Of a stretch of DNA of 64,000 bases, positions 27,934 through 38,025 are shown piece after piece. The stretch's first letter is position 1, and each line of letters opens with the position of its first letter. Under the pieces are notes generated by a model. That model worked only from the letters and a program-made list of their open reading frames with translations, was not told where the DNA came from and searched no databases. A program made the translations under genes and the position numbers. The DNA is from an uncultured Verrucomicrobiota bacterium (GTDB taxonomy: Bacteria; Verrucomicrobiota; Verrucomicrobiia; Opitutales; Seribacteraceae): NCBI GenBank assembly GCA_902580225.1, contig CACHJU010000006.1, forward strand, positions 19,533 to 83,532, read 5' to 3'.

Positions 27934-29463
27934 ATGTTTAAATTTTTGTATAAACTGCTTTATTTTAAATTATGCCTATTTCCGTTCATGCTCTTTAGTG
28001 CGGAAGGCAAAAGAAAACCAAATATCATATTCCTTCTATCCGATGACCAGAGTACTTACTCTCTTGGCTGCTACGGAAACAAAGATGTAAAGAGTCCTGA
28101 AATCGACCACTTAGCCGAGGATGGCATGGTCTTCGACCGACACTATGATACCACGGCCATTTGTATGGCTTCCCGCGCCTCAGTCATGACAGGCATGTTT
28201 GAATACAAACACGGCACCAATTTCAATCATGGTGACATGTTGCAAAAAACTTGGGAAAAGACCTATCCGGTAATGTTACGGAAGCATGGATACCGAACTG
28301 CCTTTGCCGGGAAGTTTGGATTCGATCTTCGGGAAAAGCCCAATGGAAAAAGACTGCCCTTGCCCCAGAAAGATTTCGATAAGTGGGGAGGCGGTCCGGG
28401 ACAGACTAATTATAACACAGCAAAAAATGAGTCGATGAAGCATTATGCGAAGGATTACCCTCACTCCACTCGATCTTATGGTGCCTTTGGTCGGGACTTC
28501 ATTCTCGAATCCACCAAATCGGACAAGCCCTTTTGCCTATCAATAAGTTTTAAAGCACCTCATAAACCAGCTACACCTGATCCGATTGACAATCATGTTT
28601 ACGCGGGCAAAACTTTCAAAAAACCGGCAAATTATGGAAGAAAATATGGGGAGCATTTCTCCAAGCAAAGTAAACAGGACCGACAATACGAGCGCTTTCA
28701 TTCATGGAATTACTCGGATAAATACGATGATGTGATGGCAACTTACCATCAACAAATCTACGCGATTGATGTGGCGGTGGGCATGATTAGAAAAGCACTA
28801 AGGGACAGTGGCACCGAAAAAAATACCGTTATTATTTATACCTCTGATAATGGATTCTTCTGTGGTTCCCACGGGTACGGTTCCAAAGTATTGCCTTATG
28901 AGGAATCAAGCCGTGTTCCTCTCGTAATTTATGATCCGCGCCATCAAAATTCAGGAAAAAAGCTTAGGTCTTCTGCACTTACCGGAAATGTTGACTTCGC
29001 TCCAACGATTCTCAAGTTAGCTGGTTTACCTGTCCCGCGAAATATGGACGGAAAGGATTTAATGACAGTCTATGATAATCCAAAATCCTCTCTGCATAAA
29101 TCTCTTCCCTTGATCAATGTTTGGGGAAGGGCACCCACTCATTGCCTGGGAGTAGTGACAGAAAATATGAAATATCTTTACTGGGGATATGCAGCAGAAG
29201 GATTTGAAGTAACCGAAGAACTATACGATTTGAAAAAAGATTCATTGGAGCTTACCAATCTTGCCCAAAACCCCAATGACATAAAACGCATCCAAAAAAT
29301 GCAGAGACTCTATGACCAGCTATTGAAAAACTGGAAAAAGCAAGCGGTACCTTATAATGATTATCAGAGGTTCGGAGAATTATTCAGCCGACATCAACCA
29401 TGGGAAAAAAGAATGAAATTTCTATCTGCCAAAGGGCTGACAAAGACAAAAGAAAAGAAGTAA
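27934..29463 (+). CDS. Type I sulfatase (CMASR motif)
   Basis: Internal ATG 27934; [74 protein letters not shown]. Confidence 0.92.
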   Translation: MFKFLYKLLYFKLCLFPFMLFSAEGKRKPNIIFLLSDDQSTYSLGCYGNKDVKSPEIDHLAEDGMVFDRHYDTTAICMASRASVMTGMFEYKHGTNFNHGDMLQKTWEKTYPVMLRKHGYRTAFAGKFGFDLREKPNGKRLPLPQKDFDKWGGGPGQTNYNTAKNESMKHYAKDYPHSTRSYGAFGRDFILESTKSDKPFCLSISFKAPHKPATPDPIDNHVYAGKTFKKPANYGRKYGEHFSKQSKQDRQYERFHSWNYSDKYDDVMATYHQQIYAIDVAVGMIRKALRDSGTEKNTVIIYTSDNGFFCGSHGYGSKVLPYEESSRVPLVIYDPRHQNSGKKLRSSALTGNVDFAPTILKLAGLPVPRNMDGKDLMTVYDNPKSSLHKSLPLINVWGRAPTHCLGVVTENMKYLYWGYAAEGFEVTEELYDLKKDSLELTNLAQNPNDIKRIQKMQRLYDQLLKNWKKQAVPYNDYQRFGELFSRHQPWEKRMKFLSAKGLTKTKEKK

Positions 29464-29467
29464 AGGC

Positions 29468-30913
29468 ATGCCAATGAGCAAAAAAATAGTCCAATTAACA
29501 TGGATAATTCCATCTGTGCTTCTAGGTTTTACAACAAAGGCCAAGCAACCCAACATAATCTATCTCATGCTTGACGAGTGGGGATATTTTGAATCGGGAC
29601 ACATGGGTAGTTCCGAACTGATAACCCCAAATATCGATCAATTTGCCGCTGAAGGTATGCGCTTCACCAATGCCTATGCAGGTGCTCCAGTCTGTGGTCC
29701 CACCCGTTGCTCCCTTCTCACGGGTCTGCATGCCGGAAATATGTCTATGCGGGTAAACAACGGACACTCCCCAATTCGAGCAGATGAACCGACTTTGGCA
29801 AGCATGCTCAAATCCAAAGGATATGCCACCGGGGGATTTGGGAAATGGGGCATTGGGGGACGTGGAACGACCGGCGTTCCAGAGAATCACAGTTTTGATC
29901 TATTTTTCGGATATTATGATCAGGTGCATGCCCATACATTTTATCCAAGTTACTTAATCAGAAATAGTGAGGAAGTTCCTTTGCCCGGTAATTCAGGGAA
30001 GAGCTTTTATGAGGGAAAGACGCATGCCCATTTGGAAATCTTTAAGGAATCAATCGCTTTCATTAAAAAACACAAAGATGAACCTTTTTTCTGCTATCTT
30101 CCTTGGACGCCCCCTCATGGATTATGGGGTATCGACAAGGATGACCCCTCATGGAAACTCTTCAAAAGTAAGCCATGGACCGCAGGGCAGCGAACAAACG
30201 ATGATGCAAAAGTCTATGCTGCATTCATGCATATGGTGGACCAGCAACTTGGAGAAATAATCAAATTACTCAAAAAGCTAAAATTGGATGAGAACACCAT
30301 TTTCTTTCTTAGTGGAGATAATGGTGGGCAGACTTACTTTGCCACGGAAGATCGACCCCATGGCTTTTTTGCTCCGAACTTGAACCCAGAGACTGGTAAA
30401 AGATTTCGTGCAGGGAAAGGTTTCCTCTACGAGGGAGGGCTCAAGATTCCTTATCTTGTCCGTTGGCCCAAAAAAATAAAACCGGGCATGGTATCTGAAC
30501 ATTTATTTTATCACCCGGATGTCATGCCTACCCTTGCTGAAGTTACGAATGCTGATTGCCCGGAAACCGATGGTATTTCTTTTTTACCCACCCTTCTTAG
30601 CAGGGGAAAACAGGAAAATCATTCCTACATGTACTGGGAACTTGGGAGACAAAGGGCACTTCGAAAAGGTAACTGGAAAGCGTACCGCGATAAAAAAGGA
30701 AACTGGGAACTTTATGATTTGTCGAATGATATTGAAGAGGAAATGGATTTAGCTGATCAAGAAGGAAAGATACTTCAGGATCTAATCGCTCTTGCTGAAT
30801 CCTCTCATCAACCGGCCCGTCCCGGAAAAATTCTTAATCAGGCACTGGTTGATAAAGACCGGAGAGAAGCACCTCATGAACGAAATTTGCAATTTAAGAA
30901 ATCCAAAAAATAG
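29468..30913 (+). CDS. Type I sulfatase
   Basis: NIIYLMLDEWGYFESGHMG; PVCGPTRCSLLTGLHAGN; GFGKWGIGG; GDNGGQTYFA. Confidence 0.93.
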   Translation: MPMSKKIVQLTWIIPSVLLGFTTKAKQPNIIYLMLDEWGYFESGHMGSSELITPNIDQFAAEGMRFTNAYAGAPVCGPTRCSLLTGLHAGNMSMRVNNGHSPIRADEPTLASMLKSKGYATGGFGKWGIGGRGTTGVPENHSFDLFFGYYDQVHAHTFYPSYLIRNSEEVPLPGNSGKSFYEGKTHAHLEIFKESIAFIKKHKDEPFFCYLPWTPPHGLWGIDKDDPSWKLFKSKPWTAGQRTNDDAKVYAAFMHMVDQQLGEIIKLLKKLKLDENTIFFLSGDNGGQTYFATEDRPHGFFAPNLNPETGKRFRAGKGFLYEGGLKIPYLVRWPKKIKPGMVSEHLFYHPDVMPTLAEVTNADCPETDGISFLPTLLSRGKQENHSYMYWELGRQRALRKGNWKAYRDKKGNWELYDLSNDIEEEMDLADQEGKILQDLIALAESSHQPARPGKILNQALVDKDRREAPHERNLQFKKSKK

Positions 30914-30926
30914 TCTGCCAGTAGTA

Positions 30927-32342
30927 ATGAAGTTTTATATCGCCATCTTTCTTCCCCTCACCTTTTGGTTATCAGTATTTGCTGAAAAACCTAATGTCTT
31001 GGTATTCCTCGTGGATGATCTCGGTTATATGGATATTGGTGCAAATAATCCTGATTGTTTCTACGAAACTCCTCATATCGACGAATTGGCTTCCACCGGG
31101 ATGCGCTTCACCGATGGGTACGCCGCAAATCCGGTCTGCTCACCTACTCGCTACAGCTTAATGACTGGGAAATATCCAACCCGGGTTAAGGCGACTAATT
31201 TCTTTTCCGGCAAACGGTCTGGTAAATTCAACCCCGCCCCCTTGCATGACAAAATGGATTTGGATGAAATAACCCTTGCCGAAATACTAAAAGGTCAAGA
31301 GTACCAAACCTTTTTTGCCGGTAAATGGCATTTAGGTCCTAGCAAGGAATGGTGGCCCAAAGGACAGGGCTTCGATATAAACATGGGGGGATGGGCAAAA
31401 GGTGGACCTTACACAGGTAAGAAATATTTCTCCCCTTTCAAAAACCCGGAACTTCATCCAGATAGTCCGGATGGGGAACATCTCCCAAACAGATTGGCAA
31501 ATGAAACCGTAAAATTCATTAATCAGAATAAAGACAAAGCATTTCTAGCCTACCTATCCTTTTATTCCGTCCACACACCTCTTCAGGGAAGAAAGGGCTT
31601 GATTGAAAAGTATAAGAAAAAAGCCACCAAAATCTCAGGAGAAGAATTTGGTCCACTCCACGATCGCAAAGTCCGAATTCTTCAAAAACATGCGGTCTAT
31701 GCCGCGATGGTGGAAGCCATGGATGAAGCCGTGGGTAAAGTTCTCACAGCCCTCGATGAAGCCGGTGTTACTGATAACACCATGGTCTTCTTCACATCGG
31801 ATAACGGTGGACTTTCCACATCGGAGGGCAGTCCAACCAGCAACCTGCCCCTCCGCGGGGGAAAAGGATGGGTTTATGAGGGTGGCATTCGCGAACCCTG
31901 GATTATCCGATACCCGGGTGTAACCAAGCCTGGTTCAGTCAGCAGTGAGATGATTTGTTCCATTGATCTGCTTCCCACCGTAGCATCAAGTGTGGGATCA
32001 AAAATCAAACACGACATTGACGGCATCGATCTAACTCCGGCCTTACTGGGGAAACAATTAGATCGGGAAGCTCTCTACTGGCACTACCCCCACTATTCCA
32101 ACCAAGGTGGAATTCCCGGAGGTGCGGTCCGAATGGGAGATTACAAACTTTTCGAAAACTATGAGAATGGAAAGGTGTCCCTGTATAATTTGAAAGAGGA
32201 CATTGGAGAAACCAAGGACTTGTCTTCCTATGAGCCCAAAAGGGTTAATAATATGCGAAACAAGCTGCATGCCTGGTACAAAGAAGTAGATGCCAAATTT
32301 CTTCAACCCAAAGGAGAATCAAAGAACCCCTGGAGTCCGTAA
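30927..32342 (+). CDS. Type I sulfatase
   Basis: ATG 30927 with signal peptide; NVLVFLVDDLGYMDIGANN; PVCSPTRYSLMTGKYPTRV; FAGKWHLG; FTSDNGGLSTSEG. Confidence 0.95.
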   Translation: MKFYIAIFLPLTFWLSVFAEKPNVLVFLVDDLGYMDIGANNPDCFYETPHIDELASTGMRFTDGYAANPVCSPTRYSLMTGKYPTRVKATNFFSGKRSGKFNPAPLHDKMDLDEITLAEILKGQEYQTFFAGKWHLGPSKEWWPKGQGFDINMGGWAKGGPYTGKKYFSPFKNPELHPDSPDGEHLPNRLANETVKFINQNKDKAFLAYLSFYSVHTPLQGRKGLIEKYKKKATKISGEEFGPLHDRKVRILQKHAVYAAMVEAMDEAVGKVLTALDEAGVTDNTMVFFTSDNGGLSTSEGSPTSNLPLRGGKGWVYEGGIREPWIIRYPGVTKPGSVSSEMICSIDLLPTVASSVGSKIKHDIDGIDLTPALLGKQLDREALYWHYPHYSNQGGIPGGAVRMGDYKLFENYENGKVSLYNLKEDIGETKDLSSYEPKRVNNMRNKLHAWYKEVDAKFLQPKGESKNPWSP

Positions 32343-32351
32343 TCACTGACT

Positions 32352-34097
32352 ATGAATTATATATTCTTATACATTACAGGCTTACTTTTAGTTTCATCAG
32401 TATGGGCTGAAAAACCCAATGTAATTCTCATCATGACCGATGATCAGGGTTACGGAGATCTTGCCTCCCACGGGAACCCAATTCTAAAGACTCCAAATCT
32501 GGACCAATTACACTCGGAATCCGTTCGGTTTACCGACTTTCATGTCAGCCCGTTCTGTACGCCCACCCGGGCCGCATTAATGACCGGAAATCATCCCGGT
32601 GTGACCGGTGCTTATCGAACTAGTGCCGGGAGGACGATGATGCACCCTTCGGAAAAAACCTTGGCCCACCTCTTTGCTGAAAATGGCTACAAGACTGGTA
32701 TGACTGGGAAATGGCACCTAGGAGACAATGCCCCCCACCGACCACAGGACCGTGGTTTCCAGGATGCGGTCTGGCATCGATGCGGAGGAGTTGGGCAGGC
32801 ATCCGACCATTGGGGAAATGATTATTTTGATGATACTTACGAACGGGTCCGTCCGGGAAGCCGGATTGGAACTTTTGAAAAATTTGATGGTTATTGCACG
32901 GATGTATGGTTTCGCGAAGGAATGCGGTTCATCTCAGAAAACCAGAAAGAACCATTTTTTCTTTATATCGCCACCAATGCTCCTCATGGTCCCTACCGGG
33001 TAGATCCAAAATGGGCTGAACCTTATCAAAAGAATGAGGTCAATAATGCCAATTTCTTCGGTATGATTGCAAATATTGATCACAACCTAGGACTACTACG
33101 GGATCATTTGGAAGATTTAAAACTGGCAGAGAACACCATCCTCATTTTCATGACTGATAATGGCACATCTGCAGGATGTAAGTTTCCAGGACTGGATACA
33201 GAGCCCATCTTGGGTTTCAACGCGGGGATGCGGGGTAAAAAGTCTTCAATCTATGAAGGTGGTCACCGCGTACCCTTCTTCCTTCACTGGCCATCGGGCG
33301 GTTTCTCTAAAGGCCTCGAAATAGATATGCTTGCCGCACATATTGATGTTCTGCCCACGCTTGCTGATCTTTGCAAACTTCCCAAACCAGGCAAAAAATA
33401 TGATGTGGATGGTCGATCTCTTACTCCTTTACTTGCAGGCAAAGCTAAATCCTGGAAGCGCAATCACCTGTTTTTACAATATCATGGAGGAGCCCATCAC
33501 AAAATTGCACTCGGTCCCCTTACCAATTCAATTGTGATGACAGAAAGATGGAGATTGGTGAATACGGATAAAGCTGAAGAACTCTACGATATCGTCAATG
33601 ATCCGGCACAACGAAATAATATCGCCAGCCAAAGACCTGGAACTGTTAAGGATTTACGCATAGCCTATCAGTTATTTTGGAAACGCGTTTCCCCGGGTTT
33701 AAAAGCAGTAGCCATCGATCTAGGAGATCCTAGTGAAAATCCAGCAGTTCTATGCTCGCAGGACTGGCGTCCTGAAACGGGTAACCCGCCTTGGAACTTT
33801 CGTTCAATTAAAGGTATTCCCAAAGTGACTTATCCTTGGCTGGTAAATATCCTAGAGGCCGGCAAATATCGGTTTACTCTTAGACAATGGCCGAAAGAAG
33901 CCGATAAGACCATCGTTGGCGTCAAGGCTAGAATTAAAATTGCCGGGCTTGAGAACGAAGCTGTGATCAAAGATGGTTCAAAGGAAATTAAATTCACTCT
34001 TAGCTTACCTTCAGGAATTTCTGAGCTTTGGACTTTTATATACAATCAACAAGGACAAGTTGGTGGTGCCTACTTCACCGAAGTCGAAAAACTATAA
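32352..34097 (+). CDS. Type I sulfatase with C-terminal beta-rich extension
   Basis: NVILIMTDDQGYGDLASHGN; PFCTPTRAALMTG; MTGKWHLGDN; MTDNGTSAGCKF. Confidence 0.95.
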   Translation: MNYIFLYITGLLLVSSVWAEKPNVILIMTDDQGYGDLASHGNPILKTPNLDQLHSESVRFTDFHVSPFCTPTRAALMTGNHPGVTGAYRTSAGRTMMHPSEKTLAHLFAENGYKTGMTGKWHLGDNAPHRPQDRGFQDAVWHRCGGVGQASDHWGNDYFDDTYERVRPGSRIGTFEKFDGYCTDVWFREGMRFISENQKEPFFLYIATNAPHGPYRVDPKWAEPYQKNEVNNANFFGMIANIDHNLGLLRDHLEDLKLAENTILIFMTDNGTSAGCKFPGLDTEPILGFNAGMRGKKSSIYEGGHRVPFFLHWPSGGFSKGLEIDMLAAHIDVLPTLADLCKLPKPGKKYDVDGRSLTPLLAGKAKSWKRNHLFLQYHGGAHHKIALGPLTNSIVMTERWRLVNTDKAEELYDIVNDPAQRNNIASQRPGTVKDLRIAYQLFWKRVSPGLKAVAIDLGDPSENPAVLCSQDWRPETGNPPWNFRSIKGIPKVTYPWLVNILEAGKYRFTLRQWPKEADKTIVGVKARIKIAGLENEAVIKDGSKEIKFTLSLPSGISELWTFIYNQQGQVGGAYFTEVEKL

Positions 34098-34110
34098 AAT
34101 TTAAAAAATC

Positions 34111-35643
34111 ATGAAATCATATATACTCACCCTTGGTATCTTCCTTTCCTGTCTCCTTTACGCCAAGCATCATGCTCACCCGAATGTAATCTTCGTCCTT
34201 GCTGATGATTTGGGAATCGGAGATATATCCCCTACCAATCCGGACTCTAAGATTAAGACTCCGCATCTTCAAAAGATGGCAGATGAAGGGATTACTTTTA
34301 TGGATGCCCATTCTTCAAGTTCAGTTTGCACACCAACCCGGTACGGCGTTCTTACCGGGCGTTACAATTGGCGATCCCGTCTAGCTAGGGGAGTTCTTAG
34401 CGGAACCAGTGATCATTTGATTCCAGCTGACCGGGCAACCGTGGGACATTTGCTCCAAAAAGTCGGTTATCACACCCAAATGATTGGTAAATGGCACCTT
34501 GGATGGGATTGGGCCAAAGCGGACAAGAGTGAACAGAAATGGAAGGATATTAATTTCACTAAACCGGTGAAAAATGGACCCGACATCAATGGATTCACCA
34601 ACTATTATGGTCATTGCGGATCTTTGGATATGCCTCCCTATGTATGGGTAGATACCGGGAAGATAACCGCCCAACCCGACCGGGAAGAAGGAGTTACCAG
34701 AAACGAAGATCCATATGGTTGGTATCGGGAAGGTCCGATCGGGCCCGATTTTAAAATTGATCAGGTACTGCCCCATTTATTCGATAAAAGTGTGGCCTAT
34801 ATAAAAGAGCGTGCCAAAAAGAAAAAACCTTTCTTTCTCTATCTCCCCTTGCCAGCACCGCATACTCCAATCGTACCCGTACCTCCTTACAAGGGTGCGA
34901 GTAAAATGAATCCTTATGCTGATTTCATGATGCAGGTCGATGGACATATGGGTGAACTATTGGCAGCAATCAAGGCGGCCGGGATCGACGAAAACACCCT
35001 AGTTTTCTTTACCAGTGACAACGGTTGTTCACCCCAGGGAAACTTCGAAAAATTAGCCGAATTTGGTCACGATCCAAGTGCGGGGTTTCGTGGACATAAG
35101 GCAGACATTTACGAAGGTGGTCACAGGGTACCGTTGATCGCCCGCTGGCCAAAAGGAATCAAGGCCGGTCAAAAGACCAATGCCCTCGTATGCCTAACCG
35201 ATCTGTATGACACCATGAGAGAAATTACTGGGCAGAAGAAAATTGATCAGGGAGGCGAGGATTCCTTCAGTCTGGTCCCTGCTTTTAAGGAAAAATCAAA
35301 AACAACCCGCTCAACCCTTATCAGTCATTCGATTAGCGGACACTTCTCTATCAGGCAGGGAGACTGGAAACTTTGCCTTTCCGCAGGAAGTGGTGGATGG
35401 AGTGCTCCAAAGGAAATGGAGGCAAAAAAGCAAGGCTTGCCCACCATTCAATTATTTAATTTGAAGCAGGAAAAAAATGAGAAAACAAATCTTCAGGCAA
35501 AAAACAAAGCAAAGGTTAAAGAGCTAATCGAGCTACTCGACAAGGAAGTCAGAAATGGAAGAAGTTCTCCGGGGAAAAAAGTACCAAATGACCGAGAGGT
35601 ATCCTACCTTCCAAAAGGATTCACTATTCCAAAATCCAACTAA
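34111..35643 (+). CDS. Type I sulfatase
   Basis: NVIFVLADDLGIGDISPTNP; SVCTPTRYGVLTGRYNWRSR; IGKWHLGWDW; FTSDNGCSPQGNF. Confidence 0.95.
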   Translation: MKSYILTLGIFLSCLLYAKHHAHPNVIFVLADDLGIGDISPTNPDSKIKTPHLQKMADEGITFMDAHSSSSVCTPTRYGVLTGRYNWRSRLARGVLSGTSDHLIPADRATVGHLLQKVGYHTQMIGKWHLGWDWAKADKSEQKWKDINFTKPVKNGPDINGFTNYYGHCGSLDMPPYVWVDTGKITAQPDREEGVTRNEDPYGWYREGPIGPDFKIDQVLPHLFDKSVAYIKERAKKKKPFFLYLPLPAPHTPIVPVPPYKGASKMNPYADFMMQVDGHMGELLAAIKAAGIDENTLVFFTSDNGCSPQGNFEKLAEFGHDPSAGFRGHKADIYEGGHRVPLIARWPKGIKAGQKTNALVCLTDLYDTMREITGQKKIDQGGEDSFSLVPAFKEKSKTTRSTLISHSISGHFSIRQGDWKLCLSAGSGGWSAPKEMEAKKQGLPTIQLFNLKQEKNEKTNLQAKNKAKVKELIELLDKEVRNGRSSPGKKVPNDREVSYLPKGFTIPKSN

Positions 35644-35661
35644 TTTCATTACCAGATAGTC

Positions 35662-37158
35662 ATGATATTTTATTTAATTACATTCATCACCTTTGCCCTC
35701 TCAGTCTCTCTTTTTTCCGAAAGCTGGAAAATTAAGAGCCAAACAGAATGGAAAAAGAATCTTCAATCGAGCAAAGGGATCATCATCAAAGATAATGTAG
35801 TCTCCCCCGAGGGAAAAGCCGGTCACTTCAAAACAAAGCTTAAGAAATTCAAAAGTAAGAAATCTCTTCAATCTCTTACCATTCACCAGTCACCTGTATG
35901 GCAAAACTGGGAAGAAGTCCCTGGCGTTGGCCCATCCAATCTTAAGGATGCACCCGTCTTCCTTGCAAAAGGATCCAAGGATTACTGGATGTTCGGCCGA
36001 TACAGCCCCCCCAAACCATCCAAAGGTAAAAAATCCGGTAACTTTGAAGCAAAAGATGCCAAGCTCCAGGGATTCAATGTTCCCCTCAAAACAACTCTGG
36101 ATGAAAACCAATTCAATGCACCAGGCGGTTTAGAGAAAGGATTGGGTGGCTATCATGCCTGGCAAAGTAAGGATATGCAAAATTGGGTACACCATGGCCC
36201 AGTTACACCAGGCTTTGCAAGATGGACGACAACGGCCGAACAGATCGGAGGAAAAACCTACATTTACTACGACTTCCCCAATGATCAGGATCCCCATCTC
36301 TTTATTGATGATGATCTGACCGATGGTAAACCGGGTAAAAACATGGGACTCGCCTTTGCCGATCCATCGGATGGTTCAGACTGTGCAGTCATTCGGGACC
36401 TTGATGGAACATTTCATATCATTTATGAAGACTGGAGCCCGATTCATGCAGGAAAGCATTCCTGGGATTCCCCTCTGGCTGGTCATTCTGTAAGCCCAAA
36501 TGGCATACACCCATTCAAAATTTTAGATCCGGCTATAGATCACCGGACCAAGCCAACGGGAAAGATGGCCAAATATAATCATCCACATTGGACGAAGGAA
36601 GACCCGAAGAGATTTCCCACCAGTGTGGCCGAATATGAAATCCATCAACCTGAGCAGGATGCCTATGGCGACTGGGCCGCTATAAGTATCGGTGGACAGT
36701 ATTACTTATTTTGTGATTTCCATCCAGCTAATGACAAAATTAGAATCGCTTGGTTTACTTCTTCCAGTATGAATAAGCCTTTCGAATTCTGCGGAGAAAT
36801 AGGCCAAGGACACCCCGACCCGGATATTGGTTTTGCAGAGGGAAAATTCTACCTCATCACTCAGACTGCAAAGGATTATGTAAGTACCGGTCCCTGGGTT
36901 GAAAAAGTTGAATCTCGTGTTGGAGTGGATACCACCAATAACGGTAAAATTGATAAATGGAGTAAATGGTCAGAGATGAAAGAAAGTTACGACTACATCA
37001 AAGGCTTCTCCAAACAAATCAAGAGGACCCCGGCCAGACAAAACCTTACGGGTCTACCGGAGGGCTTTGCCTTTCAGATCGAAGTTAAGATCAGTGATGT
37101 GACCTCCAATGCTTCCAAGCCTTTGATTGAAAGTTTGGAACTCTCCTTTAAGGACTAG
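35662..37158 (+). CDS. Predicted secreted five-bladed-propeller glycosidase-like protein (GH43/GH117-like; family uncertain)
   Basis: GGYHAWQSKDMQNWVHHGPVTPGFARWTTTAEQIGGKTYIYYDFPND; ISIGGQYYLFCDFHPANDKIRIAWFTSSSM; GHPDPDIGFAEGKFYLITQT. Confidence 0.65.
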   Translation: MIFYLITFITFALSVSLFSESWKIKSQTEWKKNLQSSKGIIIKDNVVSPEGKAGHFKTKLKKFKSKKSLQSLTIHQSPVWQNWEEVPGVGPSNLKDAPVFLAKGSKDYWMFGRYSPPKPSKGKKSGNFEAKDAKLQGFNVPLKTTLDENQFNAPGGLEKGLGGYHAWQSKDMQNWVHHGPVTPGFARWTTTAEQIGGKTYIYYDFPNDQDPHLFIDDDLTDGKPGKNMGLAFADPSDGSDCAVIRDLDGTFHIIYEDWSPIHAGKHSWDSPLAGHSVSPNGIHPFKILDPAIDHRTKPTGKMAKYNHPHWTKEDPKRFPTSVAEYEIHQPEQDAYGDWAAISIGGQYYLFCDFHPANDKIRIAWFTSSSMNKPFEFCGEIGQGHPDPDIGFAEGKFYLITQTAKDYVSTGPWVEKVESRVGVDTTNNGKIDKWSKWSEMKESYDYIKGFSKQIKRTPARQNLTGLPEGFAFQIEVKISDVTSNASKPLIESLELSFKD

Positions 37159-37190
37159 TTTTACAGCAAAAGAAATCATCTGCGAAATTT

Positions 37191-37868
37191 ATGAAACTAC
37201 TTAAATTTTACCTTCCTTCCTTGTTGTTCATTTTGGCAACGGGGCTTCTTTCTGCCAAAGAGACTTTTTTTAATGGGAAAGACCTGTCTGGATGGAGTGC
37301 AGAGGATATGTCGTACTGGTCGGTGCAGAATGGTGGCATTGTCGGAACTAAGGGCGACCAAAAAATTCAAGGGAATCAATTTCTCTGGTACGACAAAAAG
37401 GTGAATGACTTTAAATTGACCCTCAAAGTAAAACAGATTCCTTTTGCAGCCAACGCCGGTATTCAATTTCGTTCTAAACGTGAGAATAATGGCCATGCTG
37501 TGGGATATCAGGCGGATATTGGTAAAGGTTGGTGGGGTTCTCTCTATCATGAACATGGCAGAAAAATCTTGGCCAAGAACAAGGATAAAGAGGGAAAAAA
37601 CCTCAAGCCTGAAAAATGGAATAAGTATGAAATTCTCACCGTGGGTCATCGAATTTGGCTGGCAATCAATGGAAAGATCACCGTGGCACTCCGGGATCCA
37701 ATTGGAGAACTCGAAGGCCAGATCTCCCTGCAAGTGCATGGAGGCATGCCCCAAAAGGTTATTTATCAAGACCTCACTTTGGAAAGAAACCCCCAAGTCA
37801 AAATGCTTGGAATGAATGAAGCCGAATTAAATAAAATTCTAAAACTTGCCCCTAAAGGCCGAAATTGA
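37191..37868 (+). CDS. DUF1080 (3-keto-disaccharide hydrolase-like) protein
   Basis: ETFFNGKDLSGWSAEDMSYWSVQNGGIVGT; NAGIQFRSKR; ISLQVHGGMPQKVIYQDLTLERNP. Confidence 0.88.
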   Translation: MKLLKFYLPSLLFILATGLLSAKETFFNGKDLSGWSAEDMSYWSVQNGGIVGTKGDQKIQGNQFLWYDKKVNDFKLTLKVKQIPFAANAGIQFRSKRENNGHAVGYQADIGKGWWGSLYHEHGRKILAKNKDKEGKNLKPEKWNKYEILTVGHRIWLAINGKITVALRDPIGELEGQISLQVHGGMPQKVIYQDLTLERNPQVKMLGMNEAELNKILKLAPKGRN

Positions 37869-38025
37869 CATCAATCACTGGACAGGATTTCACCCCTACA
37901 AAACCTTTGATCTTGAAGCTGGGAAGAAGATAACCTTTAAATTTCCTGATGGTTTCGCCGCCCATTGGATTCGTTTCAAATCCAATAAGGAAATTAAATC
38001 AACCGCTCAACTCATTTACAAATGA
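37846..38025 (+). pseudogene. Orphan C-terminal domain fragment out of frame with the preceding DUF1080 gene
   Basis: AEIDINHWTGFHPYKTFDLEAGKKITFKFPDGFAAHWIRFKSNKEIKSTAQLIYK then TGA 38023-38025; no convincing start. Confidence 0.6.

Noticed and set aside
37197-37796. 199-aa minus-strand ORF
   Set aside because: Antisense shadow of the DUF1080 gene.
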